Below, in pieces: positions 44,043-52,791 of a stretch of DNA of 61,677 bases. This DNA is from Facklamia hominis CCUG 36813. GTDB taxonomy: Bacteria > Bacillota > Bacilli > Lactobacillales > Aerococcaceae. The stretch lies in contig NZ_JH932292.1 in the NCBI RefSeq assembly GCF_000301035.1, positions 671,704 to 733,380 of the forward strand, written 5' to 3'. Position numbers and translations under genes: made by a program. The notes under the pieces are model-generated. The model ran no database searches and had not been told where the DNA came from. It worked only from the letters and a program-made list of their open reading frames with translations. Every line of letters begins with the position of its first letter. Positions within the stretch are counted from its first letter, which is position 1.

Positions 44043-45534
44043 CCACGACGCTACTTATTATGGACAAGGGATTAAAGAAGGCCAATGGTCTTGCCTTGAA
44101 TTAACCCAAGCTTGCCTAGCAAATACAGAAAAATTAGACCCCCTCCTCAATGCGATCACCGAAGTCTATACAGAGTCTGCAATTGAACAAGCTAAAGCCC
44201 GTGACTTAACCTTAGCTAAACTCAATCATCAAGAACGCCAAAATCTATCCCCATTCTATGGACTCCCTTATTTGTTAAAGGATCTCGGCCAATTCTTCCA
44301 GGGGCATCCCACTACTGCTGGATCTAGCCTGCTCTTAAAAGACCGCGCCTCTCAAACAGACCTAGCCTTACAACAGGGACAAAAAGCTGGACTCGTCTAT
44401 TGGGGGCGGTCCAATGTCCCAGAATTCGGCTTAAAAACTGTTTCTGATTCCAAGTACTTTGGAAAAGTTGCCAATCCTTTAAACTTAGCTTATAACCCAG
44501 GGGGCTCTTCTGGCGGAGCAGCGGCAGCGGTTAAGTCTGGCATGGCACCGATTGCGGCTGCATCCGATGCAGGTGGATCCATACGAGTCCCGGCCTCCGA
44601 TACTGGTCTAATCGGTTTAAAGCCTAGTCGGGGACGGATTGCTCAAGGCCCTAGTCGCTATCGTCCAGTCAATGGTCTAGCCACTCAACTGGTACTGGCT
44701 AAATCCGTTCGTGATATTTTTAATGCGCTGAAAGTCTTCCAATCAGACCAGCTTACAGCCATACACCACTTGCCTGTCATTCAAGAATCTCTCTTACATC
44801 CTCTAGACCGTCCCTTAAAAATCGCCTACTCAAGCCAAGATCCACGTGGAAACAAACTTAGTAACCAAGCTAAAAAAGCTCTTAAAAAGGCTGTGTCAAG
44901 TCTTCGTGACCTAGGTCATGAAGTCATTGAAATCGATCTTCCCGTTGATTACGACGCAGTAATGGCGGCCTACTACACCATCATGGCAACGGAAACAGGT
45001 TACTTAGTGCATCAACTTGAAAAAAAAGGTCAGTCCATTGACTTTGAAGCACTGGATCCACTAACTTGGGTGACTTACCAACTGGCAGACCAAATGCCTG
45101 CTAGTGCTTATATTCACTTTGCTGGTCAACAAGATCAATGGGTAGAAAGCATGCAAATGCTGCTTCAAGATTGGGATCTATTCCTAACTCCAACTTGTTC
45201 AGCCCCTGCTGTAAAGAATAGCGACCTCGTCTATCCACAAGGACTTCTCGATCAAATTCAAGCCATGAAAAGTATGAGCTTCCAACAAAAATGGCAAGTT
45301 GCTAATAACGCCTTTGATTTTACCTATCTAAGAACCTCTTATTGCCCGCTACTCAATATTACAGGACAGCCTGGAATTTCCTTGCCAATCTATCAAGATG
45401 AAACGGGGCTTGCCATGGGCGTACACTTCACAGCAGCGGTCGGAAAGGAATACCTTCTGCTTCAAATAGCCCAAGCGCTAGAAGCCCAAGGTAAGCTTCA
45501 TGCAGAAATATGCAAGCTTATAGAACCTGCTTAA
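44032..45534 (+). CDS. Amidase-signature family amidase
   Basis: A 500-residue Ser-cisSer-Lys hydrolase. Lys83 (LPYLLKDLG), the GGSSGG cis-Ser loop (157-162) and nucleophile Ser183 in DAGGSIRVPAS complete the triad. The open frame begins at 44023, but AGGAG abuts that ATG; the ATG at 44032 has 9-base spacing. It cleaves an amide of unknown substrate; it is not GatA by context, since no gatB/gatC neighbours exist. Probably co-transcribed with the preQ1-controlled transporter. Confidence 0.9.
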   Translation: MLFSHDATYYGQGIKEGQWSCLELTQACLANTEKLDPLLNAITEVYTESAIEQAKARDLTLAKLNHQERQNLSPFYGLPYLLKDLGQFFQGHPTTAGSSLLLKDRASQTDLALQQGQKAGLVYWGRSNVPEFGLKTVSDSKYFGKVANPLNLAYNPGGSSGGAAAAVKSGMAPIAAASDAGGSIRVPASDTGLIGLKPSRGRIAQGPSRYRPVNGLATQLVLAKSVRDIFNALKVFQSDQLTAIHHLPVIQESLLHPLDRPLKIAYSSQDPRGNKLSNQAKKALKKAVSSLRDLGHEVIEIDLPVDYDAVMAAYYTIMATETGYLVHQLEKKGQSIDFEALDPLTWVTYQLADQMPASAYIHFAGQQDQWVESMQMLLQDWDLFLTPTCSAPAVKNSDLVYPQGLLDQIQAMKSMSFQQKWQVANNAFDFTYLRTSYCPLLNITGQPGISLPIYQDETGLAMGVHFTAAVGKEYLLLQIAQALEAQGKLHAEICKLIEPA

Positions 45535-45544
45535 TGAAGAGCCA

Positions 45545-46192
45545 TTAGACAAAGAAGCTTTTTCCAAAATTCAAGCGTCTGCTTAATTCGGCGACTGGAA
45601 GTCCAATCACCGTGTGAATATCTCCCTCAATACTTGCCACAAAACGAGGGTCTAATTCTTGAATCCCATAAGCCCCAGATTTATCGAGACAGGATCCACT
45701 TTGAATATAGGCTCGAATCGGGGCTTCTAAGTCTGGATAGTAAGGAACAAAGGTAACTGCCGTCACACAGTAGAAGCTATCTAAATATTCTTTCTGTCGC
45801 ATACATACCGCCGTGATGACATAATGCGTCTTTCCAAAATAGGACCGTAACATACTATAGGCCTCTTGATCATCCTTCGGCTTATGATAAATCTGATCAT
45901 GATGAACAACCACAGTGTCCGCTGCGATATACAAACAAAGTTCCTTTAGGTCATTCCCAATCTTTTCCTTGGCAATCTCACAACAGGTCTTAGCCACCCG
46001 CTCAATATAAGGATCTTGCTGATATTTTGCCATATAGCGTTCTTCAATCGCTCTTTCATCAAGCGATTCGACCAAGACCTGAGGCCTTAAAAAATCTAAT
46101 AGTTCACGTCGGCGTGGCGACCCACTCTTAAGAATGACTTCTTGATAGGAATTCAGCTGGCCCTCTTTTTGATAATCATAGACCGTTTGCAT
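45545..46192 (-). CDS. maf: Maf family nucleotide pyrophosphatase
   Basis: A 215-residue protein with LKSGSPRRRELL near the N-terminus (residues 21-32), IAADTVVVHHDQIYHKP and GKTHYVITAVCM, the three Maf landmarks. Family enzymes hydrolyse dTTP/UTP or modified nucleotides and can arrest septation. The N-terminus is about 18 residues longer than typical. It starts 14 bases after the ABC-F gene and is probably read through from it. Confidence 0.92.
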   Translation of the reverse strand: MQTVYDYQKEGQLNSYQEVILKSGSPRRRELLDFLRPQVLVESLDERAIEERYMAKYQQDPYIERVAKTCCEIAKEKIGNDLKELCLYIAADTVVVHHDQIYHKPKDDQEAYSMLRSYFGKTHYVITAVCMRQKEYLDSFYCVTAVTFVPYYPDLEAPIRAYIQSGSCLDKSGAYGIQELDPRFVASIEGDIHTVIGLPVAELSRRLNFGKSFFV

Positions 46193-46206
46193 TATTTATC
46201 TCCTCG

Positions 46207-47748
46207 CTATTTCTTATACTTTGAATTTTCTTTTAACCTTTTAATCTGATCTTGCAATTGGCGAATTTCGGTTAAAGATACCTCTGGATTGCTAATGGCT
46301 TCCTGAAGTTTAAATTGCAACAAGGACAAAGTTTGCTGTGATCTGTCAGAATAGTCTGTATCTTGCTGCTCATTTAATAATTGCTGATTTTTTATATAAT
46401 ATTTTCGATTAACACACTCTTTTATAAATTTCTGATCATGCGATACCAACACAAAGGTCCCAAGATATCTTTTTAAAAACGCCTCTAATTCTTGCAAAGT
46501 TGGCAAATCTAAATAATTAGTCGGTTCGTCCAGAAATAACAGATGGTGGTCTGCTAAAAGCACCTTGGCCAAGCTTAAACGAACCCGTTCACCGCCAGAT
46601 AAGGTCGATATCCTTTGATCTAGTTTATCTATATTAAAACCTAAACCTGCTAATAAATTACGAACCAAGGTCATTGACTGCAGACTATCTTGGGTCACAT
46701 TTTCTAAGATAGACTGATTGAGATTCAATTGGTCAAAATTCTGTGAGAAATACCCCACTGATAGTTGATCATAATAATAGCCTGGAAGACTTCGACTAAC
46801 CATCCCTTTCAAAAAAGTCGTCTTACCCGCTTTATTCGGTCCTAACAGACCAATCTTATCTCCTTTTTGAAGTTTAAAGTGCTGCAAATGAAAAAGTAGT
46901 TTATCATCAACTTGGACGTCAACATCTTGAAGATGAATCAAGGTGTTCGATGGATCTGACAAATGCCCCAGAGCTTTCAAGGTATAGCGGTTTTCTTTGG
47001 CCGGCTTGGGCACTTTTTCTAAGCGATTCATCCGTCGTTCTAAGGCCTTAGCTGACTTAGCCATCGCCTTCTCCTGAGCATCATACTTGCCAGCAAAGTT
47101 ATTGACCTTATAATCAGACCAGGAAATGCTCGCTTTTTTCTTTTTAAAAGATCGGGCTCGATCTAAGCGTTTTTGGGCACTTGCTTGCAGTCTCTGTAGC
47201 CGATTTTGATATTGATAATAATCCTGCCACTGCTTCGCCCTTTCACTTTTTTGAAGGCTCAAATAATCCGTATAATTGCCTTTATAAATGCTTAATCTTC
47301 TTTGTTCGATCGCCCAAATCCAATCAACCGTTTGATCCAAAAAATCACGATCATGAGAAACCATTAAAACGGCCCCCGGGTAATCTTTCACTTCTTGAAT
47401 CAGGCAATTTTTATGGTCTAGGTCAAGGTTAGCAGTCGGTTCGTCTAGGATTAATAGGGCCTTAGGGTTGGCAAAAAGAGGCTTTAAAGCAGCCATGGTC
47501 GCCTCGCCACCGGATTGGGGGCTGGGAGCTTGTATCTGGGGAAGGTAGTCTGCTGGAACACGTAGATCGATCTCACCTTGATAATCCATATCCATCCCCA
47601 TAATCATCCGCAATAATGTCGACTTTCCCGACCCATTAGCCCCCACTAAACCAATTCGATCCTGTGGTTGAACCAATAGACGGTCAATTTCAAGGATTAA
47701 TTCTGCCTGCCATACTTTTTTTATGTGATTTAACTCTAAAATAGCCAT
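46207..47748 (-). CDS. ABC-F ATPase, antibiotic-resistance type (Vga/Msr-like ribosome protection)
   Basis: A 513-residue soluble protein with two ABC domains and no membrane helices. First Walker A GANGSGKST, second GPNKAGKTT; signatures QSGGEAT and LSGGERVR; Walker B LLILDEPTANLD and LLFLDEPTNYLD. The inter-domain linker (about 185-280) is long and Lys/Arg-rich, like drug-displacing ABC-F proteins that bind the ribosomal E site. The open frame extends to 47838, but that stretch is the terminator leader; AGGAG is 8 bases before the ATG at 47748. Resistance is a family inference; housekeeping ABC-F members also exist. Confidence 0.85.
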   Translation of the reverse strand: MAILELNHIKKVWQAELILEIDRLLVQPQDRIGLVGANGSGKSTLLRMIMGMDMDYQGEIDLRVPADYLPQIQAPSPQSGGEATMAALKPLFANPKALLILDEPTANLDLDHKNCLIQEVKDYPGAVLMVSHDRDFLDQTVDWIWAIEQRRLSIYKGNYTDYLSLQKSERAKQWQDYYQYQNRLQRLQASAQKRLDRARSFKKKKASISWSDYKVNNFAGKYDAQEKAMAKSAKALERRMNRLEKVPKPAKENRYTLKALGHLSDPSNTLIHLQDVDVQVDDKLLFHLQHFKLQKGDKIGLLGPNKAGKTTFLKGMVSRSLPGYYYDQLSVGYFSQNFDQLNLNQSILENVTQDSLQSMTLVRNLLAGLGFNIDKLDQRISTLSGGERVRLSLAKVLLADHHLLFLDEPTNYLDLPTLQELEAFLKRYLGTFVLVSHDQKFIKECVNRKYYIKNQQLLNEQQDTDYSDRSQQTLSLLQFKLQEAISNPEVSLTEIRQLQDQIKRLKENSKYKK

Positions 47749-47812
47749 TTTTAGGACTCCTTTCTGGATCATTGCACCACAACATCCAAAGAGCTGCCTA
47801 AAAATGGCTAAT

Positions 47813-47839
47813 AAAAAAGACATGGTTAACTTAACCATG
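47813..47839 (-). terminator. Leader terminator upstream of the ABC-F start
   Basis: On the minus strand CATGGTTAA pairs with TTAACCATG (7-9 bp), then TC and six T. It lies 65 bases before the coding start, so full-length transcription requires readthrough. Confidence 0.82.
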
Positions 47840-47890
47840 AGCTTTAGCGCATAAAATCCCCTATATAATCAGGATTCTTTAGCCAGCTCC

Positions 47891-47911
47891 TTAGTTAAGT
47901 CCTAAATTCAT
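47891..47911 (-). CDS. Leader peptide of the ABC-F attenuator (6 residues)
   Basis: ATG with AGAGG 8 bases upstream encodes MNLGLN and a TAA stop. The stop is immediately followed by the 5' arm of the long-range stem (47878-47889), so a ribosome paused here would cover it. The peptide itself likely acts only by being translated. Confidence 0.55.
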   Translation of the reverse strand: MNLGLN

Positions 47912-47943
47912 GTCGACTACCTCTACTTTCTTTGATTAAACTT

Positions 47944-47972
47944 ATTATAAATTCCATGCGCCAAAATGTAAA
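47944..47972 (-). promoter_or_regulatory. Promoter of the ABC-F leader
   Basis: TTTACA, 17 bases, perfect TATAAT on the minus strand, about 200 bases before the coding start. Confidence 0.8.
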
Positions 47973-48045
47973 GGCTTTACTCCATAATACGTCCCTATTA
48001 TTTTCTGGGAGTGTAAGTATACCAAATTACCCCAACTTCAATCGT

Positions 48046-48078
48046 AAAAAAGAAGCCGCGATCTAAAATCACAGCTTC
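48046..48078 (-). terminator. Terminator of the cupin gene
   Basis: GAAGC-GAT pairs with ATC-GCTTC across small internal mismatches and is followed on the minus strand by six T. It lies 60 bases after the cupin stop. Confidence 0.7.
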
Positions 48079-48138
48079 CTTCAAGTCTATTGAATCTTGG
48101 CTAATCGATTAGCCTAGTCCATCTTCTTATATTAACAA

Positions 48139-48561
48139 TTAATGTTCGTTTGGATCATCTTTGGCATCTTGGTGAGTCTTATGAACCGTACCTGGTACAT
48201 GATCAGGACCAGCATAGATGGTATAAAGCTTCAAAGGCTCATCGCCGGTATTCGTCACATTGTGCCACTTATCAGCGGGAACAAAGATCGCATCATCAGG
48301 ACCCACTTCTTGTTCAAAGGTCAACTGATCTTCTGCATCTCCCATTTGGCAGAATCCCTTGCCGGCTTCAATTCTTAAGAATTGATCAATGCCATGGTGC
48401 ACTTCTAGACCAATGTCATCGCCCACCGCAATCGACATCACCGTGACTTGTAACTCATCTCCCGTCCAGATTGTCGTCCGGTAGTTTTCATTTTCCTTAG
48501 AATAGTCCTCAATATTTAAAACTTGAGGTTCTTTTCCGTGATCTTTGTAATCAAATGTCAT
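48139..48561 (-). CDS. Cupin-domain protein
   Basis: A 140-residue single-cupin protein. Cupin motif 1 is in LEVHHGIDQFLRIEAGKG (metal-binding His and Glu), and motif 2 is in VPADKWHNVTNTG. The acidic C-terminus ends in DDPNEH. Many such small proteins bind a metal without known substrate. It is a monocistronic unit with its own terminator. Confidence 0.88.
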   Translation of the reverse strand: MTFDYKDHGKEPQVLNIEDYSKENENYRTTIWTGDELQVTVMSIAVGDDIGLEVHHGIDQFLRIEAGKGFCQMGDAEDQLTFEQEVGPDDAIFVPADKWHNVTNTGDEPLKLYTIYAGPDHVPGTVHKTHQDAKDDPNEH

Positions 48562-48655
48562 GAAAATCCACTCCTTTTAAATAATTTGGATAATACTATC
48601 CGCTTTCAGCTTGTCAAAGCCTAAAAGAAAATTCAAAGAATATCCCTCACCAAAA

Positions 48656-49258
48656 CTAACGAATCAAATCTAAAATCGTATCTAAAAGGCCACCCGATGA
48701 TTGAGAATCAGTGTCCTTAGAACCTAATAATTTATCAAAGATTGACCCACTGGCTTGACTGGCCTCACGCGCTTTACGTGCTAATTGGTCGGTCTCTTTT
48801 TTTAAGCCTTCATTATCAAGTTGATTTTTACGCCGTTGGTCTGCCAAATATTTTAACACCATGGGCGCGATCAAGATTAGAACACGCTTGACTGCTGCAG
48901 GTTCAATTCCTAGTGTATCTGCGATCCGATTAATAATCGAGTCCTTATCCTTAAAGACATGACCTAGAACCTTATCGCCTTCCACTTCATCCGCTTGGTT
49001 CAACAAATCATCCGGACTTTGATAGTGGTCTAAAACTTGTTCATGCTGATTTAATGCTTCTGAAAAAGACTCTAATCCTTCCGGCGTTTGATTGTTATGA
49101 TTCATTCCTTGAAGAATCGCTGGAAGTCCAAGCGAAAGAATCTTCCCAATACTTCCCTTATCAATTCCTGATTTGGCAGATAAGCTGTCTAAACTTGGTA
49201 AATCTTGGCTGTTGGTCAATAGATCAACCAAACCACCTATTTGATCAAAAATTCCCAT
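48656..49258 (-). CDS. DUF937 family protein
   Basis: A 200-residue cytoplasmic protein. Residues 1-140 match DUF937 (GIDKGSIGKILSLGLPAILQGM, IADTLGIEPAAVKRVLILIAPMVLKYLADQ). The C-terminal part is Ser/Gly-rich with short GGLLD motifs. Function unknown in Gram-positives. AAGGAGG precedes the start. Confidence 0.86.
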   Translation of the reverse strand: MGIFDQIGGLVDLLTNSQDLPSLDSLSAKSGIDKGSIGKILSLGLPAILQGMNHNNQTPEGLESFSEALNQHEQVLDHYQSPDDLLNQADEVEGDKVLGHVFKDKDSIINRIADTLGIEPAAVKRVLILIAPMVLKYLADQRRKNQLDNEGLKKETDQLARKAREASQASGSIFDKLLGSKDTDSQSSGGLLDTILDLIR

Positions 49259-49334
49259 TCAATCTCCTCCTTGTCTTTAAGACTAAGTTAAGGGTTTTAA
49301 AGCGAGATTGCAAGTAATACGCTCACAAAGATTG

Positions 49335-50078
49335 CTATTCCAGCTCATCCCACACTGCAATCACTTCAGCTGGAAAAGCCACCGCATCCTTGATATGTGG
49401 ACAATTAATCATAATCATGGCACCTGAAGCAGGAACCAAGTCCAAATTAGCCATCACTTCGACTTGGAATTTATTCTCATTAAGCCAATAGCGTTGGGCC
49501 ACCAAATCCCCAGCTTGGGCAGCTTGAGGACCAGCATCCGTATTCAAGGTCTCATGCCCAATCGCTGTAATCTGCCGGTCACGACTTAAGAATTCCAAAG
49601 CTTCTAGCGACCAGCCTGGAGTCACCTCTACACCTTCCTCGTTCTCATTGGTAAAATCAGCCTGAGAATGAATCCGTGGGTACCAGCGTGATGAGAAAGC
49701 CACAAAGGCACCCGCTGGAATCCGACCGTACTCTGCCTCATAATCAAGAATGTCCTGTACCGTTACAGCATAGCCTGAATCTTGGGCTACCTTGTCTTCA
49801 AGGTGCAAGACATATAAAGGTAAATAGCGTTCTTTTAAAGGGATCTCGCTTAAGATACGACCTCCAGCCATAAAATGAGCTGGAGCATCAATATGAGTTC
49901 CATGAGAAGTCCCTAAAGTATACTCTCGATTATCCGATCCCGTTTCTTCCAGAGTCGTAAGGATTCGCTCTTTTAAAGGGTTAAAGGCTTGATATATCGC
50001 CATATCCGAAGATACATCATGCGTCAATGATTGCCATTTTTTTGATTTAAGAACTTGTAATAATTCTTGTGTATTCAT
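49335..50078 (-). CDS. Cyclase/kynurenine formamidase-like metal hydrolase
   Basis: A 247-residue protein of the cyclase (PF04199) family. The signature TSHGTHIDAPAHF provides the metal-binding His/Asp residues, and a second metal-site segment is GHETLNTDAG. The open frame starts at 50099, but the only ribosome site (AGAGG) lies between that ATG and the one at 50078, which is therefore preferred. Relatives hydrolyse N-formylkynurenine or isatin; no tryptophan-degradation genes are nearby, so the substrate is open. Confidence 0.86.
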   Translation of the reverse strand: MNTQELLQVLKSKKWQSLTHDVSSDMAIYQAFNPLKERILTTLEETGSDNREYTLGTSHGTHIDAPAHFMAGGRILSEIPLKERYLPLYVLHLEDKVAQDSGYAVTVQDILDYEAEYGRIPAGAFVAFSSRWYPRIHSQADFTNENEEGVEVTPGWSLEALEFLSRDRQITAIGHETLNTDAGPQAAQAGDLVAQRYWLNENKFQVEVMANLDLVPASGAMIMINCPHIKDAVAFPAEVIAVWDELE

Positions 50079-50200
50079 CAATGAATTAACCTCTTTCATT
50101 TATCATCTTTTTAACTAGTTTACACGATCTAACCAATGATTTCATCCTTGTAAAACAAGGTATGTTTATCAAAAACCATTCATTCAATCAAGCAACTAAG

Positions 50201-51052
50201 TTAGATCACTCGAAAGTGCTTCATACTTAAATCCAATATACCAGCCGAGTGCGTAATGGCCCCTGAAGAAATATAATCCAGGCCCAAATGTGCCAGATCT
50301 TGACAATTATCCAAAGTAATATTCCCAGATGCTTCTACAATTGCACGACCATCAATTCGTTGAAGAGCTTCTGTCATCTGCTCAATGGACATATTATCCA
50401 ACATGATGATATCAACCTTAGCTTGAAGGGCTTGATCAACCATCTCTAAATTTTCAACTTCCACTTCGATCTTATGCATATAGGGATCTTGCTGCCTAAC
50501 CAATTCAACCGCAGGCAAAATACCACCCGCCGCTGCGATATGATTATCCTTCAACATTATCAAGTCCGATAAGCCAAAACGGTGATTATATCCTCCTCCG
50601 ACTCGTACGGCATACTTTTCTAATCGACGTAGTCCCGGTGTCGTCTTCCGCGTATCCATTAATTTAATGCCGGTATTATCTAATGCGGTCACAAACCGAT
50701 GGGTCGCTGTCGCAATACCAGAGAGCCGTTGGATAAAATTCAAGGCTAGCCGTTCGCCAGTCAACAAGGTCGTTGCTAGCGCTGAGACTGTTACTAAGAC
50801 TTGCCCCGGTTGAATGCTTGCTCCTTCTTCAATCCGCCAGTTAAACTTTGTATCTTCTTGTAGGCTAGAAAACACCGCTTCAAAAATCGACTGGCCACAA
50901 AATATCCCCGCTTCTTTGGCTATTAAATCCACCTGTCCAGACTGACCTTTAAAGATAGCCTGACTCGCTAAATCCCCATACGGGGCATCTTCTCGTAACC
51001 CTCGACGGATCAATGCTTGGATCTCTTCTTGATCTAAAAACACCACCCACAC
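50201..51052 (-). CDS. nadC: Nicotinate-nucleotide pyrophosphorylase (quinolinate phosphoribosyltransferase)
   Basis: A 283-residue enzyme converting quinolinate and PRPP to nicotinate mononucleotide. DTRKTTPGLRRLEKYAV, GGGYNHRFGLSD, LKDNHI and SSGAITHSA are diagnostic. The start codon is GTG at 51052, with two further in-frame GTGs 6 and 9 bases later, so the exact start is uncertain. No nadA or nadB is in the window, so quinolinate may come from outside or from elsewhere in the genome. It lies 102 bases upstream of the cyclase gene's end-to-start gap, same strand. Confidence 0.93.
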   Translation of the reverse strand: MWVVFLDQEEIQALIRRGLREDAPYGDLASQAIFKGQSGQVDLIAKEAGIFCGQSIFEAVFSSLQEDTKFNWRIEEGASIQPGQVLVTVSALATTLLTGERLALNFIQRLSGIATATHRFVTALDNTGIKLMDTRKTTPGLRRLEKYAVRVGGGYNHRFGLSDLIMLKDNHIAAAGGILPAVELVRQQDPYMHKIEVEVENLEMVDQALQAKVDIIMLDNMSIEQMTEALQRIDGRAIVEASGNITLDNCQDLAHLGLDYISSGAITHSAGILDLSMKHFRVI

Positions 51053-51103
51053 TCCCTTTCCTTAAAAATAGTATATCATAGGCCTATGAAACTCGTCCTC
51101 CTT

Positions 51104-51145
51104 AAAAAAACACCCGCCCTTCCAGCAAGGCTAGAAAGGCAGGAC
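51104..51145 (-). terminator. Terminator of the CorC/CNNM gene
   Basis: On the minus strand CCTTTCTAGC pairs with GCTGGAAGG, extended by CCTGCC/GGGCGGG parts, then seven T. It lies 34 bases after the stop of the 51179-52459 gene. Confidence 0.8.
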
Positions 51146-51178
51146 CTTATCGAGCGACAACGATTCGTCACTCATTTC

Positions 51179-52459
51179 TTAATCTAGATGGGTTAAAAGC
51201 TCTGTTTGAAGGACTGCATCAAGAATTTCTACCCCTTGACGGTCATCTTCCAGAACCTTAAAGTTCCATTCCCCGACGCTAAAGTGGTCTCCTTTTTCGG
51301 GTATTTTGGCCAAATGATGCATGGCGAAACCATTAATCGTATGGTAAAGCCCCTTTTCAATTTGGGGCATATGTAATAAGGCGAAGGCCTTCTCAATCGA
51401 ACAGGATCCATTGAACTGATAATGTTGGTCTGGAATCATAACTTCATAATCATTGATAATGACTTCATCTTCATCCCATATCTCCCCAACTAAGGCTTCC
51501 AGGACATCTTCCATGGTTACGATTCCCATCACACCCCCATGTTCATCGCGGACAACCGCCATATGGACTTTTTGCTTTTGCATCTTATGCAATAAACGGG
51601 CTAAAGTCATTGTTTGAGGTATAAATAGAACATCCGACAAAATACTTTCTAGGTTCGCCGTTGGATCAGCTTCTAACTTAGCTCTTAAATAACGGTTAAA
51701 ATCACGTTCATGTAAAACACCTAAGATATGATCAATCTGATCTTCATAAACAAGCAGACGCGAATAAGGATGGGCCATAAAAGTCTCATCGATGACTTGA
51801 TCTGAATCTGCAATATCAACCGCCACTATATCAACCCTTGGTGTAAGAATCGAAGCAACTGTCCGATCATCAAAATTAATCGCCGCCTTAACTAATCGAT
51901 GCTCATCCTTTTCAATACTTCCACCCAAACGAGCTTCATCCACCATAAATAGGAGTTCCTGCTCCGAGATTCCGGCTTGAGCTTGCAAGGGAAGGATTCT
52001 TTGAATAAATTTTTGCCATTGATTGATTAGCCAAACCAATGGTTTTAACAGAAACATAATCGCTTTTAGGAAAGGAGCTGATAACTTTGCAATGGATTCC
52101 GGTGCTAACTTTGCGATGAGTTTAGGCGTAATTTCAGAACAGAGTAATAAAATAATGGTCGTCAAAATCGTTGATAGGGTGGCCCCTTGCTTAGGAAACC
52201 AGGCCAATAAAACCACCGTTGCAATCGCTGAAGCTCCAATATTAACAATATTATTACCAATCAAAATCGTCGATAACAGGGAGTCAAACTGAGACTGCAA
52301 GGCTAAGGCTCGTTTTGCTTTTTTATCCCCTAGATCTGCTTCATTTTTTAATCGAATCTGATTTAATGAGGTAAAAGCGGTCTCTGACGCTGAAAAATAA
52401 GCTGAAAACAATACGAAAGCAATAAATAACAAGATACTCCCGACATAAGAGTCATCCAT
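51179..52459 (-). CDS. CNNM/CorC (hemolysin C) family protein
   Basis: A 426-residue membrane protein with an N-terminal DUF21/CNNM domain (about 1-190, three or four helices, SASETAFTSLNQIRLKN), two CBS motifs (about 205-325, TPRVDIVAVDIAD and VVRDEHGGVMGIVTMEDVLE) and a C-terminal CorC/HlyC domain (about 340-425). Relatives (MpfA, YhdP) export magnesium. GGAGG precedes the ATG. Confidence 0.92.
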   Translation of the reverse strand: MDDSYVGSILLFIAFVLFSAYFSASETAFTSLNQIRLKNEADLGDKKAKRALALQSQFDSLLSTILIGNNIVNIGASAIATVVLLAWFPKQGATLSTILTTIILLLCSEITPKLIAKLAPESIAKLSAPFLKAIMFLLKPLVWLINQWQKFIQRILPLQAQAGISEQELLFMVDEARLGGSIEKDEHRLVKAAINFDDRTVASILTPRVDIVAVDIADSDQVIDETFMAHPYSRLLVYEDQIDHILGVLHERDFNRYLRAKLEADPTANLESILSDVLFIPQTMTLARLLHKMQKQKVHMAVVRDEHGGVMGIVTMEDVLEALVGEIWDEDEVIINDYEVMIPDQHYQFNGSCSIEKAFALLHMPQIEKGLYHTINGFAMHHLAKIPEKGDHFSVGEWNFKVLEDDRQGVEILDAVLQTELLTHLD

Positions 52460-52791
52460 TGAACAATTCCTCCCAAAAATTTTATTGATATTATCTCACC
52501 TAACTTTATCATATCACTAGTTATTTGTCCTATTTAAAAGCTATTTGTTCAAAAATAAAAAGCGATACTGTAAAAGCCCAATGAGATAATAATAGGTCAC
52601 TGGAATAAGACGTCCTCATCTTAATTGATTTCTAAAATGGCCTATTCCAATTTAAATCGAAAAAATGAACGACAATGATAATTCGATTAAAATTATATGG
52701 CAAAAAAATAATATTCAGTATATAATTGATACATGGAGGTTTATTTGATTTTTACCTTGTTTACAACGCATAAGTGTGAAAGGAGCTTACG
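52460..52791. other. Divergent intergenic region with a short upstream ORF
   Basis: A perfect TATAAT (52721-52726) faces the secreted-protein gene. GGAGG at 52735-52739 is followed after 5 bases by TTG, opening a 16-residue frame (52745-52795) whose TGA overlaps the ATG of the next gene. Otherwise AT-rich, nothing else seen. Confidence 0.4.

Larger units (their letters stand above)
47749..47937 (-). promoter_or_regulatory. Attenuator leader of the ABC-F gene
   Basis: About 190 bases from the predicted transcript start to the gene. It contains, in order, a 6-residue leader ORF, an arm GAGCTGGCTAAA, a terminator, and a matching arm TTTAGGCAGCTC (47791-47802). The two arms can pair over 12 positions with one mismatch around the terminator. 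This fits ribosome-stalling attenuation as known for resistance ABC-F genes. Confidence 0.7.

Noticed and set aside
47749-47838. N-terminal extension of the ABC-F protein by 30 residues
   Set aside because: The extension spans the leader terminator hairpin and lacks a ribosome site; AGGAG before the ATG at 47748 marks the real start.
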